DNA from: Microbispora triticiradicis
GTDB taxonomy: Bacteria; Actinomycetota; Actinomycetes; Streptosporangiales; Streptosporangiaceae
DNA length: 64,000 bases
NCBI GenBank assembly: GCA_003260025.2
Contig: QFZU02000013.1
Location: 16,154 to 80,153 of the forward strand
Direction of reading: 5' to 3'
The position numbers and the translations under genes were made by a program. The notes beneath the pieces are model-generated. The model ran no database searches, was not told the DNA's origin, and saw only the letters and a list, made by a program, of their open reading frames with translations. This document shows, in pieces, positions 1 through 9,335 of this stretch. The number at the start of each line of letters is the position of its first letter. The first letter of the stretch is position 1.

Positions 1-201
1 CGGTTTCCGGGGATTCCATTCCGCTGGAGCCGTGATGACGACAGAGATATGGAATGCGAATCCGTCTTATGGCTTGTGTGCCCGACTTGCGCTGATATCA
101 CCACCTGGCCAGTGGCTCCAGATATCGTATTCGGCTGGTTGCTGTCCGTGATGGCGCATGAAAGAATACAGACAGATTTTCGAATGCATCGAGGGGGTGC
201 G

Positions 202-2314
202 ATGTACCTGTTCGGCGATGGTTCTGACCACCCTCATCGTTCGATTGGTGAGGACGCCGACTGGTGGGACCAGTTGACGGCCGGTTCGCCGCTGTGGTCT
301 TCCGAGGGTTCAGCCGCCTGTGAATTCGTCCCGATCGTCGTTCCTGGGGTGCGAGAGCGTGCGAGTTGTAACAACCGCCAGGCGAAGGTGGGCGCTCCCG
401 ACGGTGTGCCTGATGGTGCTCCTGGTGGTGCCTCTGGCGCTGGCCAGGGTGATGCCGGCCGGGGTCCGGATGCGGGCCGTGATCGTGATGCCGAGGGTGC
501 ACCCGGTGGCGTGTCGGACGGTGCGCAGAGTGGTGCGTCGGACGGTGCCTTCGACGGTGTCTTCGAGGGTGATCGTGGTGTGGGGTCGTCGTCGTGGGCG
601 GCGGTGGCGGCTGTTGGTGAGGCGGCCCGGGCAGTGGCGCTCGCGCCGGCGCCCGAATCTGCGGAGGTGTGCCTGGCCGAGGCCGAGGAGTTGCTGGCGG
701 CCCGCGATCGAATCACCAGCGCGCTTGCCGCCCGGGTGGGCCAGGTGCATCGGTCCGGGGAGGCGAAGAACCATGGGCATGCCTCCACCCGATTGTGGCT
801 GCGATCCGCTGGCGGAATGACCATCCCCGGCGCGGGCCGGTTGGTGACGATGGGCGTGGAGTTGGGTCGTCTGTCGCGGGTGCGTGAGCGGTTCGCCGAG
901 GGCAGCCTGGCGGAGGGGATCGTGGAGGCGATCTGCACGGCCACCTCCGGGTTGACCGATGAGCAGGCGATCACCGCTGAGGGGATTTTGCTGGAGTTGG
1001 CAGGTTCGGCGGGGGCGGCGGAGGTGGCCAAGGCGGGGCGGTATCTGCGGGCGGTGCTGGACCCCGACGGCCACGAGCAGGACGAGCAGGCCGACTTCGA
1101 CCGCCGGTTCTTCCGGGTGCGGCGGCGCCGGAACGGCGGGCTGGAGGGAGAGTTCTACCTCCCCGCGCGGTTGCAGCACCTGCTGGACGTCTACGCCAAG
1201 CCCAAAGCCGAGGGGGATGACCGGACGCTGAGTGTGCGGAACGCGGATGCGTTCATCGCGTTCCTGGAGAACAAGATCGCGACCGAGCTTCTGGTGCTGG
1301 TCCGCCGAATCCCTGCCCGACGACCCCCCAGCCGACGCACCTTCAGGTACTACCCCCTCAGGTGATCCCACAGCCAGCCCTTCAGACGACCCCACAGCTG
1401 ACCCATCTGCCGACCACCCCACCAGCGACCCGGTAGACACCGACCCGAGCGACGGCCCTGGTCCCGACTCCTCCGGCACCGGCACCGGCCCTGGTCCTGA
1501 CCCTTCGGGCACTGACCCCGGCCCTGGTCCTGACCCTGATTCCGGCCCGTTGGGCACCCATCCCTCAGAGACCGGCCAATCAGACGTCGGCTTCTTGGAC
1601 ACGGGCTTCTTGGACACGGACCCGGGTGACGATCCTGGCCCTGAGCCCGGCTCAGGCGACGACCCCGTTCCCGACCCTGACGATTGCACCGCTCAAGGGC
1701 TCGGCTCCGACGCGCGGCCGTGGGCGGAAGCCGATGCCCCACTGCAGGCAGAAGGCTGCGCCCGACCAACAGGCGGCGCCCGACCAACAGGCGGCGCCCG
1801 ACCGGAAGGCGGTGCCTGGCGGGGAGGCCGGGCATGGCCGGGAGGTAGCGCCTGGCTTGGGGAGCACTCCGACGCGCCGCCCGGGTCGGGAGATCGGGCG
1901 TGGGCGGGAGGCAGCGCTTGGCCGGGAAACGACGCCTGGCCTGGAAGTGACGCCCGGCTGGGAGGTGGCGCCTGGCCGGGAGGTGAGTCCTGGGCGGGGA
2001 CGGGAGCCGACGCTCCGCCAGGGTTGGGGGGCAACAGTGCGCCGGGGGTGTGGTTGCGGGGGTTGCCGGGGCTGATCCTGGCGACCGGGCATCTGCTGCC
2101 CGTCTCCAGCGTGCACCGGCTGGCCCGTACCAGCACCCTGGTGCGGATCGTGATGGACGCCGGTGGGCAGGTGCTGGACATGGGCCGCAAGGTCCGCCTG
2201 GCGACTCTGGCGCAGCGGCGGGCGGTCTTCGCCCGGTATGCGACCTGCTGGGTGGACGGCTGCCCGCTGCCCGCCACCCTGTGCCAGATCGGCACCACAC
2301 GACTGCGGATATAG
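202..2314 (+). pseudogene. Decayed DUF222 / HNH endonuclease (13E12-type) gene
   Basis: The reading frame from the ATG at 202 (GAGGGGG six bases upstream) encodes a DUF222 domain at about 620-1290, with the family's RDRITSALAARVGQVH and NADAFIAFLENKIATELLVLV stretches. It then runs into an unrelated tail and stops at 1365. The family sequence resumes in the next frame near 1300 and continues through a long Pro/Asp/Gly-rich, then Gly/Ala/Trp-rich, low-complexity insert to the usual pre-HNH segment (YATCWVDGCPLPATLCQI) at about 2235-2297. It then hits a stop at 2314, exactly where the HNH catalytic residues should begin. So there is at least one frameshift and a lost nuclease end. These genes are common multicopy elements in actinomycetes. 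A sequencing error could explain the frameshift but not the missing HNH motif. Confidence 0.8.
1761..1814 (+). repeat. 18-bp tandem repeat in the pseudogene insert
   Basis: Two exact 18-bp copies (cccgaccaacaggcggcg) at 1761-1778 and 1779-1796 are followed by a diverged third at 1797-1814. They lie in the low-complexity insert of the DUF222 pseudogene. The downstream 200 bp contain further degenerate GGGAGG..GCCTGG units. Confidence 0.85.
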
Positions 2315-2401
2315 AGGCGGGCAGGCGCGTGGGGCTGGACGCGGACAGGTGAGCCCGGACAAGGTGAGCACGGAGAAGGTGAGCCAGGCGGATGAGCGGC
2401 G

Positions 2402-2444
2402 GCGCGCCTGTGTTGAAGCGCGCCTGTGTTGAAGCGCGCCTGTG
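2402..2444 (+). repeat. 16-bp tandem repeat
   Basis: The unit gcgcgcctgtgttgaa occurs at 2402-2417 and 2418-2433, and its first 11 bases again at 2434-2444. The array lies between the pseudogene and the downstream reductase gene. No function is evident. Confidence 0.85.
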
Positions 2445-2495
2445 GGGGAGCGCTAAGTAAGTTGCTGTGATCGGGCACGGGCGCGGAGGTTGGCG

Positions 2496-3254
2496 ATGGA
2501 GCGGTTCGTTGGGAAGTTCGCCGTGGTCACCGGTGCGGCGCGGGGGATCGGCGCGGCCACGGCCCGCCGCCTCGCGGCGGAGGGCGCGGTGGTGGCGTGC
2601 GTGGACCTCACGGCGGATCGCTGCGCCACGATCGTGGACGAGATCGCGGTCACCGGGGGCAGAGCGGTCGCCTTCGGCGGTGACGTGTCCGATGGCGCCC
2701 AGGTGGAGAGCCTCGTGTCGGCGGTGATGGCCGAGTTCGGGCGTATCGACGTGCTGGTCAACAACGCCGGTCTGACGCGGGACAACCTGGTGTTCCGCAT
2801 GTCGGAGGACGACTGGGACAAGGTGCTCGACGTGAATCTGAAGGGCGCGTTCCTGATGAGCCGGGCGGTGCAGAAACACATGGTGGACCGGAGATCGGGG
2901 GCCATCGTCAACCTGTCGAGCCGGTCGGCGCTGGGCAACCGCGGGCAGGCCAACTACTCGGCGGCGAAAGCGGGGATCCAGGGGCTGACCGCGACCCTCG
3001 CGATCGAGCTCGGCCAGTTCGGGGTCCGTGTGAACGCGGTCGCGCCCGGTTACGTGGCGACCCCGATGACCGAGGCGACGGCGGTGCGGCTCGGCATGTC
3101 GCCGGAGGAGCACCAGGCCGTCGCCTCGCAGTTCGTGCCGTTGCGGCGGGTCGCCCAGCCGACCGAGATCGCGTCGGTGGTGGCGTTCTTCGCCTCCGAC
3201 GACGCGTCGTACGTCACGGGACAGACCCTCTATGTCAACGGCGGATCACAGTAG
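2496..3254 (+). CDS. SDR family oxidoreductase, FabG-like 3-oxoacyl-ACP reductase
   Basis: This 252-residue protein is a classical short-chain dehydrogenase. It has the nucleotide-binding TGAARGIG at residues 12-19, NNAG at 89-92, and a catalytic Ser at about 141 with Tyr154 and Lys158 (YxxxK). The C-terminal SYVTGQTLYVNGG is typical of FabG-type reductases, which reduce 3-oxoacyl-ACP with NADPH. The start is the ATG at 2496, behind GGAGG at 2485-2489; an in-frame TTG at 2490 sits too close to that site. No fatty-acid genes adjoin, so it may serve another oxo-acyl or alcohol substrate. It ends 7 bp from the convergent next gene. Confidence 0.9.
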   Translation: MERFVGKFAVVTGAARGIGAATARRLAAEGAVVACVDLTADRCATIVDEIAVTGGRAVAFGGDVSDGAQVESLVSAVMAEFGRIDVLVNNAGLTRDNLVFRMSEDDWDKVLDVNLKGAFLMSRAVQKHMVDRRSGAIVNLSSRSALGNRGQANYSAAKAGIQGLTATLAIELGQFGVRVNAVAPGYVATPMTEATAVRLGMSPEEHQAVASQFVPLRRVAQPTEIASVVAFFASDDASYVTGQTLYVNGGSQ

Positions 3255-3261
3255 GGCGTGT

Positions 3262-3648
3262 TCAGCAGTCGACCAGGCCGGGGCTCTGGTTCAGGATCTG
3301 CGCGCGGGGGGTGACGAACTCCCCGTAGGCCTTGGCCGCCGCCGGATCGAAGACCGCGACCCGGTGGCAGTTCTGGAAGGCGAGCCGTACGCCGAAGTGC
3401 CTTTCGAGGGCGCCGCGCATCGCGTCGCTGGCCAGGCAGCGGAGCAACTGCCCGCGGGAAGCCTCGTCGGGCGGCGGCACCTGGTTGTCGGCGAAGTCGG
3501 CTCCGGATCGGTCCCGCTGTTCGATCAGCGCGGTGATGGTCGTCCAGGCGTACGGCAGCGAGTCGCGGACGCAGGCCACGAAGGCCGCGTCGTCCACCTC
3601 GCCGGCACGGGCCTGGGCGAGCAGGTTGTCGGGCACGGACAGCGACAT
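3262..3648 (-). CDS. SCO5389 family protein
   Basis: This 128-residue protein starts at the ATG at 3648 behind a GAGGAG site. Its sequence (DSLPYAW, FADNQVPPP, GQLLRCLASDAMRGALERHF, FQNCHRVAVF and a terminal LNQSPGLVDC) matches the small actinobacterial family known from Streptomyces SCO5389, whose biochemical role I do not know. The conserved Cys-His in QNCH and the terminal Cys could bind metal, which is inference. It follows the CooC-like ATPase by 44 bp and is probably its operon partner, under the Zur-like site at 4661-4675. Confidence 0.75.
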   Translation of the reverse strand: MSLSVPDNLLAQARAGEVDDAAFVACVRDSLPYAWTTITALIEQRDRSGADFADNQVPPPDEASRGQLLRCLASDAMRGALERHFGVRLAFQNCHRVAVFDPAAAKAYGEFVTPRAQILNQSPGLVDC

Positions 3649-3692
3649 GGCTGTTCTCCTCTCGATGTCTTTCGACGAGTTCAGGGTCAGGT

Positions 3693-4625
3693 TCAGGGGG
3701 TGGTGACGGCGGGGCCGTACACGAATTCGGGGTCGATCTGCGCGACCAGGTCTTCGCCGGTGGCGCGGTTCGCCCACGCGCGGGCGTTGCGGGTGTGGAA
3801 CTCGGCCGCCTGCCTGCCGAACTTCGCCCAGTCCTTGGGCTGCGCGTCGAGCCGGTCGAGCATGGTGGCGAGTGCATGGTGGCCGGTGGGCTCCAGGTCG
3901 CCGAGAGTGAACGGCCGGCCCTGCTCCATCGCGCGGACGGCGGGGGAGTGACCGAACCAGGTCAGCAGGTCGTCGCCCACCTGCTCGCGGAGGAAGTCGG
4001 CGTCCTCCGGAGAGTGGATCTTGTTGCCCACGACGGCCAGCGGGATGTCGAATCCGGCGGCGTGGTCGCGGTACTGCCGGTAGACGCCGACGCCCTGCCG
4101 GGTGGGTTCGGCGACCAGGAAGGTGAGGTCGAACCGGGTGAAGAGCCCGGAGGCGAAGGAGTCGGCCCCGGCGGTCATGTCCACCACGACGTACTCGCCG
4201 GGCCCGTCGACCAGGTGATTGAGGTAGAGCTCCACCGCGCCGACTTTGGAGTGGTAGCAGGCGACCCCGAGGTCGTCCTCGCCGAACGGGCCGGTGACCA
4301 TGAGCGAGACGCCGTCGACGTGGCTGAACGGGAAGAACGGGTCGTCCAGCCGGACCAGGCGGGAGCCGCGCCCGGGCGGAGTCGTCTTCACCATGGACGC
4401 CGCGTCACGGATGCGGGGGTTGTCGCCCCGCAGGTAGTCCTTGATCTCGGTCAGCATCCCGCCCAGCGGGTGAGGCTGCCCGGGAGCGCCGAGGGCCAGG
4501 CCGAGATGCTGGTTGATGTCCGCGTCGATCGCGACGACCGGTCCCCGCCGCGTCGCATACCTCGCGAACAGCGACGACAGGGTCGTCTTCCCGCTTCCGC
4601 CCTTGCCCACGAACGCCACTCTCAT
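3693..4625 (-). CDS. CooC/ArsA-like P-loop ATPase
   Basis: This 310-residue protein starts with a deviant Walker A GKGGSGKTT (residues 7-15). An AIDADINQHLG switch segment and VVVDMTAGADSF as the second nucleotide-binding stretch follow, in the style of the SIMIBI-class MinD/CooC family. CooC itself delivers nickel to carbon monoxide dehydrogenase, but no CODH gene is nearby. The likely job is ATP-driven metal or cofactor insertion for an unknown client. It heads a two-gene operon with the SCO5389-family gene. A Zur-like palindrome 36-50 bases upstream of the start suggests zinc-responsive expression (inference). Confidence 0.8.
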   Translation of the reverse strand: MRVAFVGKGGSGKTTLSSLFARYATRRGPVVAIDADINQHLGLALGAPGQPHPLGGMLTEIKDYLRGDNPRIRDAASMVKTTPPGRGSRLVRLDDPFFPFSHVDGVSLMVTGPFGEDDLGVACYHSKVGAVELYLNHLVDGPGEYVVVDMTAGADSFASGLFTRFDLTFLVAEPTRQGVGVYRQYRDHAAGFDIPLAVVGNKIHSPEDADFLREQVGDDLLTWFGHSPAVRAMEQGRPFTLGDLEPTGHHALATMLDRLDAQPKDWAKFGRQAAEFHTRNARAWANRATGEDLVAQIDPEFVYGPAVTTP

Positions 4626-4660
4626 GGCGTCACCCCCTGCTCGGTAACCGCACTAGAAAA

Positions 4661-4675
4661 TGAAAACCGTTGTCA
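4661..4675 (-). promoter_or_regulatory. Putative Zur box upstream of the CooC-like gene
   Basis: TGAAAACCGTTGTCA is a 7-1-7 imperfect palindrome. On the coding strand it reads TGACAACGGTTTTCA followed by TTTTC. It matches the actinobacterial Zur consensus TGAAAATnATTTTCA at 12 of 15 positions and lies 36-50 bases before the start codon. Confidence 0.55.
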
Positions 4676-4726
4676 CTTTCGGTCGTGGCTCATCATGGCA
4701 CATCCGCAGGGGCGGGGAGGGGATTT

Positions 4727-6256
4727 TCAGCTCGCGGCGGGCGGCTGGAAGAGCGAGAGCACTTTGACCAGGGTCGGGCGCAGGGTGTCCCAGTCGGAGG
4801 CCCGGGTGGTCCAGGTCAGCACGCTGGTCGTCGTGCCCGTCGAGATCACCCGTCGGTACTGGTGATATCCGACTCCCTTGACCAGGTGGTCACCCGCCGG
4901 CGCCTTCCGCGGCTTCCAGGTGAACTCCCAGTCGGCGGTGGGCCCGTACGGGCTGGTCACGGGCTTGAGCCGGAGTTTGCGGTAGCTCTTGGCGGTCGGC
5001 AGGAAGATGGCCTCGGCCTCGCCGAGCGCCGCGAGGGGATCGGTGCCGCTCTGCGCGGTCACCTCGACGACGAGCGCCGCCGCGTCGTCCGGGGCACGCC
5101 AGGCGATGGTGTACGGCTGGTCCTCGCGGGTCCAGTCGCGGGGCACACCGGCCCGCCAGCCGGCGTCCGAGCGATACCACTTCAACTTGAGCCGCGGCGC
5201 GGGAGTGGCGGAGGCCGAGCCGGAGACGGGCACGGCGTCCGGTCCAGTGGCAGAGGCCGGGACAGTGGCAGGGGCAGTGGCCGGGGCAGCAGGTGTCGTG
5301 ACAGGGATGGCGGCCGGAGGGGCGGCGGCCCGGCCTTCGGCGCCGGGGCGCAGCACTGCCCAGCCACCCACCGCACAGGCGACCAGCACGGCCGCCGTGA
5401 CGCCCACGACCAGCCGGGCCCGGCCGAGGCTCCGCCGTACGGGGGGAGCGGGAGCCGGCGGCTCGGCCTCGGCGAGCAGCCGGTCGGCGGCCTCCGCGTC
5501 GATCCGCCGCCGTGGGTCCCGGGCGAGGAGCCCGGTCAGTACGGCGCGAAGCTCCTCGGGGACCTCTCCCAGCGGATGCGACGGCGGCCGGCCGGTGACC
5601 GCGAGATGGAGGGTGGCGCCCAGCGACCACAGGTCGGCGGCGATCGTGCGGGGGTCGTCCGCGGAACGTTCCGGGGCGAGGAAGTCCTCCGGATCCCGGC
5701 CGGCAGTCGCAGCAGTGGGAAGAGCAGCGGGGTCGCGGCGGGTGCGGGCGAAGGCCGGGTCGGTGGTGAACATGGAGACGCCGAAGTCGGCGAGCAGCAC
5801 CCGGCCGTCATGACCGACGAGGACGTTGGCCGGCCGGACATCGCCGTGCCGTACGCCGGCCGCGTGGGCATGGGCCAGCGCGGACAGGACCTTTCGGGCG
5901 ATCGGCGCGGCCTGCGCGGGCGTGAGCGGGCCGTCGCCCGCGACCATCCCGTCGAGCGAGCGGGACCGGACCAGCTCCATCACGATGTACGGAGTGCCGT
6001 CCTCCTCGGCCACGTCGTGGACGGCGGCGATGTGCGGATGGCGCAACCCTTCGGCCTGCCGGGCCTCCCGGGCGATCTTGTGGACGAGCCGCAGTCGCGC
6101 GGTCTCGCCCAGGCCCGGGGGCAGCAGCACCTCCCGGACCGCCACGGGCCGGTCGAGCAGGGTGTCGTGCCCCTCCCAGACGACCCCGGTGCGGCCACGG
6201 CCGAGAGCGCGGACCAACCGGTATCGCTTGACGATGAGCCGCCCAGCAGCACCCAT
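4727..6256 (-). CDS. Membrane-anchored Ser/Thr protein kinase, divergent active site
   Basis: This 509-residue protein has an N-terminal Hanks-type kinase domain (about 10-265), a Pro-rich linker, one membrane helix (about 282-302) and an extracytoplasmic region of about 200 residues with no family I recognise. The beta-3 lysine (VAVK) is Arg41. The catalytic loop is HGDVRPANV at 137-145, so the base Asp139 and Asn144 are kept but the loop lysine is Arg141. DFG is intact at 157-159. Activity is therefore uncertain. It follows the rrf2-type gene by 77 bp and probably has its own promoter in that gap. Confidence 0.85.
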   Translation of the reverse strand: MGAAGRLIVKRYRLVRALGRGRTGVVWEGHDTLLDRPVAVREVLLPPGLGETARLRLVHKIAREARQAEGLRHPHIAAVHDVAEEDGTPYIVMELVRSRSLDGMVAGDGPLTPAQAAPIARKVLSALAHAHAAGVRHGDVRPANVLVGHDGRVLLADFGVSMFTTDPAFARTRRDPAALPTAATAGRDPEDFLAPERSADDPRTIAADLWSLGATLHLAVTGRPPSHPLGEVPEELRAVLTGLLARDPRRRIDAEAADRLLAEAEPPAPAPPVRRSLGRARLVVGVTAAVLVACAVGGWAVLRPGAEGRAAAPPAAIPVTTPAAPATAPATVPASATGPDAVPVSGSASATPAPRLKLKWYRSDAGWRAGVPRDWTREDQPYTIAWRAPDDAAALVVEVTAQSGTDPLAALGEAEAIFLPTAKSYRKLRLKPVTSPYGPTADWEFTWKPRKAPAGDHLVKGVGYHQYRRVISTGTTTSVLTWTTRASDWDTLRPTLVKVLSLFQPPAAS

Positions 6257-6333
6257 CTCGCCCGCCCTCTATGCCTGGCACGTTTCACCTTGAATGCGGA
6301 GTCTTGCACAACTAACCGGGCGAATAGCGGTGA

Positions 6334-6726
6334 TTAGAGGGGCGGAAGTGAACCGGCCGCGATGTGGGCGAGGGTGACCTCCGTGAGCGTCGCCTGCTCG
6401 TGGTCGCGCAGCGCCGTCCAGACGTCGGCGAGCGGTCCGGCGACGCCGTGGAAATCCTCGTTGTCCTGCGGCGCTCCCTCGACGATGAGCACGACGTCGG
6501 CGAGCGTGATCTCCGTGGCGGGCCGGGCCAGCCAGTAGCCGCCCTCCGGTCCCCGCTGGCTGTGGATGAGACCGGCCCGCCGCATCTGCAACAGGATGTT
6601 GTCGAGGAAACGCCGGGGAATGCCCTGGGCCGACGCGATCCGCTCGGCCGGGACGGGCCCCGGCGCCGCCGCGGCCAGTTCGGCGGCGGCGCGCAGGGCG
6701 TACTGGGTCCTGACGGAGAGCCGCAT
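6334..6726 (-). CDS. Rrf2 family transcriptional regulator
   Basis: This 130-residue winged-helix regulator has the family N terminus MRLSVRTQYALRAAAELA and the signature RRFLDNILLQMRRAGLIHSQRGPEGGYWLARP. It has no cysteine, so unlike IscR, NsrR or RsrR it cannot hold an Fe-S cluster. This resembles the CymR type, which senses cysteine metabolism through a partner protein. The start lies 4 bp past the end of the sulfate ATPase gene, so it is the last gene of the sulfate operon. Feedback control of that operon is a reasonable inference. Confidence 0.85.
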   Translation of the reverse strand: MRLSVRTQYALRAAAELAAAAPGPVPAERIASAQGIPRRFLDNILLQMRRAGLIHSQRGPEGGYWLARPATEITLADVVLIVEGAPQDNEDFHGVAGPLADVWTALRDHEQATLTEVTLAHIAAGSLPPL

Positions 6727-6729
6727 TTC

Positions 6730-7695
6730 TCACACGGCACTGAGGACCAGGGACCGGGCCCCGGGAGAGGGCTTGAGGTGCACCGTGTCGCCGGGCGACA
6801 GCGCGAGCCGGTCGGCCTGCTCACGCGTCACCTGGACCCACGCCTCCTCCGTGCCGATCTTCACCTCCACGCGTACCTCGAAGCCGAGCCGTACGACGCG
6901 GGAGACCACGGCGGGGGCCCCGCCCTCGACCGGGCCGGAGCTGATCTCGATGTCGTGCGGGCGGACCAGGCTGCCCCCGATCTCGGTGACCGGGCCGAGG
7001 AAGCGCATCACGAACGGGTTGGCGGGGTTGTCGTACACCTCGCCCGGGCTGCCGGCCTGCACGACCTCTCCGTTGGCCAGCACCACGATCGTGTCGGCCA
7101 CCTCGATGGCCTCCTCCTGGTCGTGGGTGACGAAGACGGTGGTGACGTGCACCTCGTCGTGCAGCCGGCGCAGCCAGGCCCGCAACTCCTTGCGCACCTG
7201 CGCGTCGAGGGCGCCGAACGGCTCGTCGAGCAGCAGCACCTCCGGTTCCACCGCGAGCGCCCGGGCCAGGGCCATGCGCTGACGCTGGCCGCCGGAGAGC
7301 TGCGACGGGTAACGGTCGGCCAGCTTCTCCAGGTGGACCAGCTCCAGCAGTTCCATGACCCGCTTGCGGATCTCGTCCTTGGGCCGCTTGCGGATCTCCA
7401 GGCCGAAGGCCACGTTGCGGAAGACCGACAGGTGCTTGAAGGCGGCGTAGTGCTGGAACACGAAGCCGACGTTGCGGCGCTGGGGCGACAGGCGGGTGGC
7501 GTCGACGCCGGAGATCCGGACGGTGCCGGTGTCGGGCCGTTCGAGTCCGGCGATCACCCGCAGCAGCGTCGACTTCCCCCCGCCGCTCGGGCCGAGCAGG
7601 GCGGTGAGCGACCCCGACTCGACGTCCACGGACACGTCGCGCAGGACCGGGGTGGCCCCGAACGACTTGTTCACGTCGCGTACCTCAATTGCCAT
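6730..7695 (-). CDS. cysA: Sulfate/thiosulfate ABC transporter ATP-binding protein
   Basis: This 321-residue importer ATPase has Walker [10 protein letters not shown] near residue 36, the signature [15 protein letters not shown], Walker [12 protein letters not shown], and a C-terminal regulatory domain with a MalK/CysA-like TOBE segment. It begins [23 protein letters not shown]. It overlaps the permease gene by 11 bp and is followed by the Rrf2 gene. Together with two permeases and a periplasmic-type binding protein it should import sulfate or thiosulfate for cysteine synthesis. Confidence 0.92.
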   Translation of the reverse strand: MAIEVRDVNKSFGATPVLRDVSVDVESGSLTALLGPSGGGKSTLLRVIAGLERPDTGTVRISGVDATRLSPQRRNVGFVFQHYAAFKHLSVFRNVAFGLEIRKRPKDEIRKRVMELLELVHLEKLADRYPSQLSGGQRQRMALARALAVEPEVLLLDEPFGALDAQVRKELRAWLRRLHDEVHVTTVFVTHDQEEAIEVADTIVVLANGEVVQAGSPGEVYDNPANPFVMRFLGPVTEIGGSLVRPHDIEISSGPVEGGAPAVVSRVVRLGFEVRVEVKIGTEEAWVQVTREQADRLALSPGDTVHLKPSPGARSLVLSAV

Positions 7696-8482
7696 CGGAC
7701 AGATCCTTCGGGCGCAGGAGCTTGGTGAGCAGCAGGGTGACCACGGCGATCAGGGCGAGGGCCGTGGCGGCGGCGAACGCGGCCGGCTGGTCGAAGTTCT
7801 GGAACCGCTCCTCCACGAACAGCGTCAGCGTCTGGGTCTGGTCCACGAGGCGGCCCGAGACCACCGCGACCGCGCCGTACTCGCCGAGCGAACGGGCCAG
7901 GCAGAGCACGACGCCGTAGCCGAGGGCCCAGCGGATGCCGGGGAGCGTGATGCGGACGAACGACTGGAGGCGGCTCGCGCCCAGCGTGTGCGCGGCCTGC
8001 TCCTGCTCGTCGCCGAGCTCCTCCAGCACCGGCACGATGGCCCGTACGACCAGGGGCAGCGCGACGAACACCGTGGCCAGCACCATGCCGGGGGTGGAGA
8101 AGATCACTTGGATGCCCCAGCTCTCCAGCAGGCCGCCCGCGGGGGAGAACCGGCCGTACACGAGGATGAGCGCGAGCCCGACGACGACCGGCGAGACGGC
8201 CATCGGCAGGTCGATGAACGCTCCGAGCAGCCGTTTGCCGGGGAACTCGTGCCGCACGAGCAGGAGCGCGGCGCCGACGCCGAAGACCGTGTTGGCCACG
8301 ACCGCCCAGGCGGCGACCGTGATCGTCACCTTGAAGGCGTGTACGGCCGACGGCGAGGTCAGGGCTTCGACGAACGGGCCGAGCCCGTCCCCGAAGGTCC
8401 GCCAGATGATCAGTCCGACCGGCAGGACCAGCAGGAACAGGATGTAGACGACGGCGGTCAGGCGCAGGACGTGCTTAGCCAC
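7685..8482 (-). CDS. cysW: Sulfate ABC transporter permease CysW
   Basis: This 265-residue integral membrane permease has about six helices. The cytoplasmic EAA-type loop reads [28 protein letters not shown]. The conserved [15 protein letters not shown] segment is characteristic of CysW/CysT/ModB-like permeases. It overlaps cysT by 8 bp upstream and cysA by 11 bp downstream, so the three are translationally coupled. Confidence 0.9.
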   Translation of the reverse strand: MAKHVLRLTAVVYILFLLVLPVGLIIWRTFGDGLGPFVEALTSPSAVHAFKVTITVAAWAVVANTVFGVGAALLLVRHEFPGKRLLGAFIDLPMAVSPVVVGLALILVYGRFSPAGGLLESWGIQVIFSTPGMVLATVFVALPLVVRAIVPVLEELGDEQEQAAHTLGASRLQSFVRITLPGIRWALGYGVVLCLARSLGEYGAVAVVSGRLVDQTQTLTLFVEERFQNFDQPAAFAAATALALIAVVTLLLTKLLRPKDLSDGN

Positions 8483-9296
8483 GGCGGCTCCCCCATCGCT
8501 GCAGGACGTCGAGTGCGATCAGTGCGACCAGGGCCACCACGAGCAGGACCGTCGCGATCGCGGCCGCTCCCGTCATGTTGTCGCCCTCGATCTGACTGAA
8601 GAGGTTCACCGCCGCGACCTGCGTCTTGAACGGCAGGTTGCCGGAGATCAGCACGGTGGAGCCGAACTCCGCGATCGCCCGGGTGAAGGCGAGCGCGGTG
8701 CCCGACAGCATCGCGGGAAGCAGGTTCGGCAGGATGATCCGGCGGAAGGTCTGGAACGGCCGGGCGCCGAGGGACGCCGCGGCCTGCTCCATCTCCCCGT
8801 CCAGTTCCAGCAGGACCGGCTGCACCGTACGGACGACGAACGGCAGCGTGACGAACATCAGCGCCAGCACGACGCCGGCCCTGCTGTAGGCCAGGTTGAT
8901 CCCGAGCGGGGACTGCGGGCCGTACAACGCGAGCAGGACGAGACCGGCCACGATCGTCGGCAGCGCGAACGGCAGGTCGATGATCGTGTCGAGGACCGCC
9001 CTGCCCGGGAAGCGGTCGCGGACCAGCACCCAGGCGATGAGCGTGCCCATGACCAGGTTGACCACGGCCACGAGGGCGGACGCGCCGATCGTCAGGGTGA
9101 GCGCCGCCCAGGCGTCGGGGGTGGTGACCGAGCGCCAGAAGTAACCGGGGCCCTCGTCGGCCGACCGCCACACCACGGCGGCCAGCGGGATCAGCACGAT
9201 CAGGCTCAGGTAGAGCACCGCCGTCCCGAGGCCGGCGGCGGTGCCGCCGGCCAGACGCCGGGACGGCCGCACTCCCACAGCGGCGTCGACGCTCAT
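8475..9296 (-). CDS. cysT: Sulfate ABC transporter permease CysT
   Basis: This 273-residue permease has an N-terminal membrane helix, the DLPFALPTIVAGLVLLALYG stretch typical of CysT/CysU, and the EAA loop EQAAASLGARPFQTFRRIILPN. The conserved TRAIAEFGSTVLISG follows. It lies 39 bp downstream of the binding-protein gene and forms the heteromeric channel with CysW. Confidence 0.9.
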   Translation of the reverse strand: MSVDAAVGVRPSRRLAGGTAAGLGTAVLYLSLIVLIPLAAVVWRSADEGPGYFWRSVTTPDAWAALTLTIGASALVAVVNLVMGTLIAWVLVRDRFPGRAVLDTIIDLPFALPTIVAGLVLLALYGPQSPLGINLAYSRAGVVLALMFVTLPFVVRTVQPVLLELDGEMEQAAASLGARPFQTFRRIILPNLLPAMLSGTALAFTRAIAEFGSTVLISGNLPFKTQVAAVNLFSQIEGDNMTGAAAIATVLLVVALVALIALDVLQRWGSRRG

Positions 9297-9335
9297 TTCC
9301 CAGTGCTCACTTTCCCAGTGCTCACTTCACAGCGC

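Noticed and set aside
310..1689. Long open frame on the minus strand opposite the DUF222 gene
   Set aside because: Its low-complexity Gly/Ser/Pro composition mirrors the GC-rich repeat region of the plus strand, and it has no recognisable domain or ribosome site.
2441..2455. Partial CebR-like box before the FabG-like gene
   Set aside because: Only one half of the palindrome (GGGAGCGCT) is present and it overlaps a tandem repeat.
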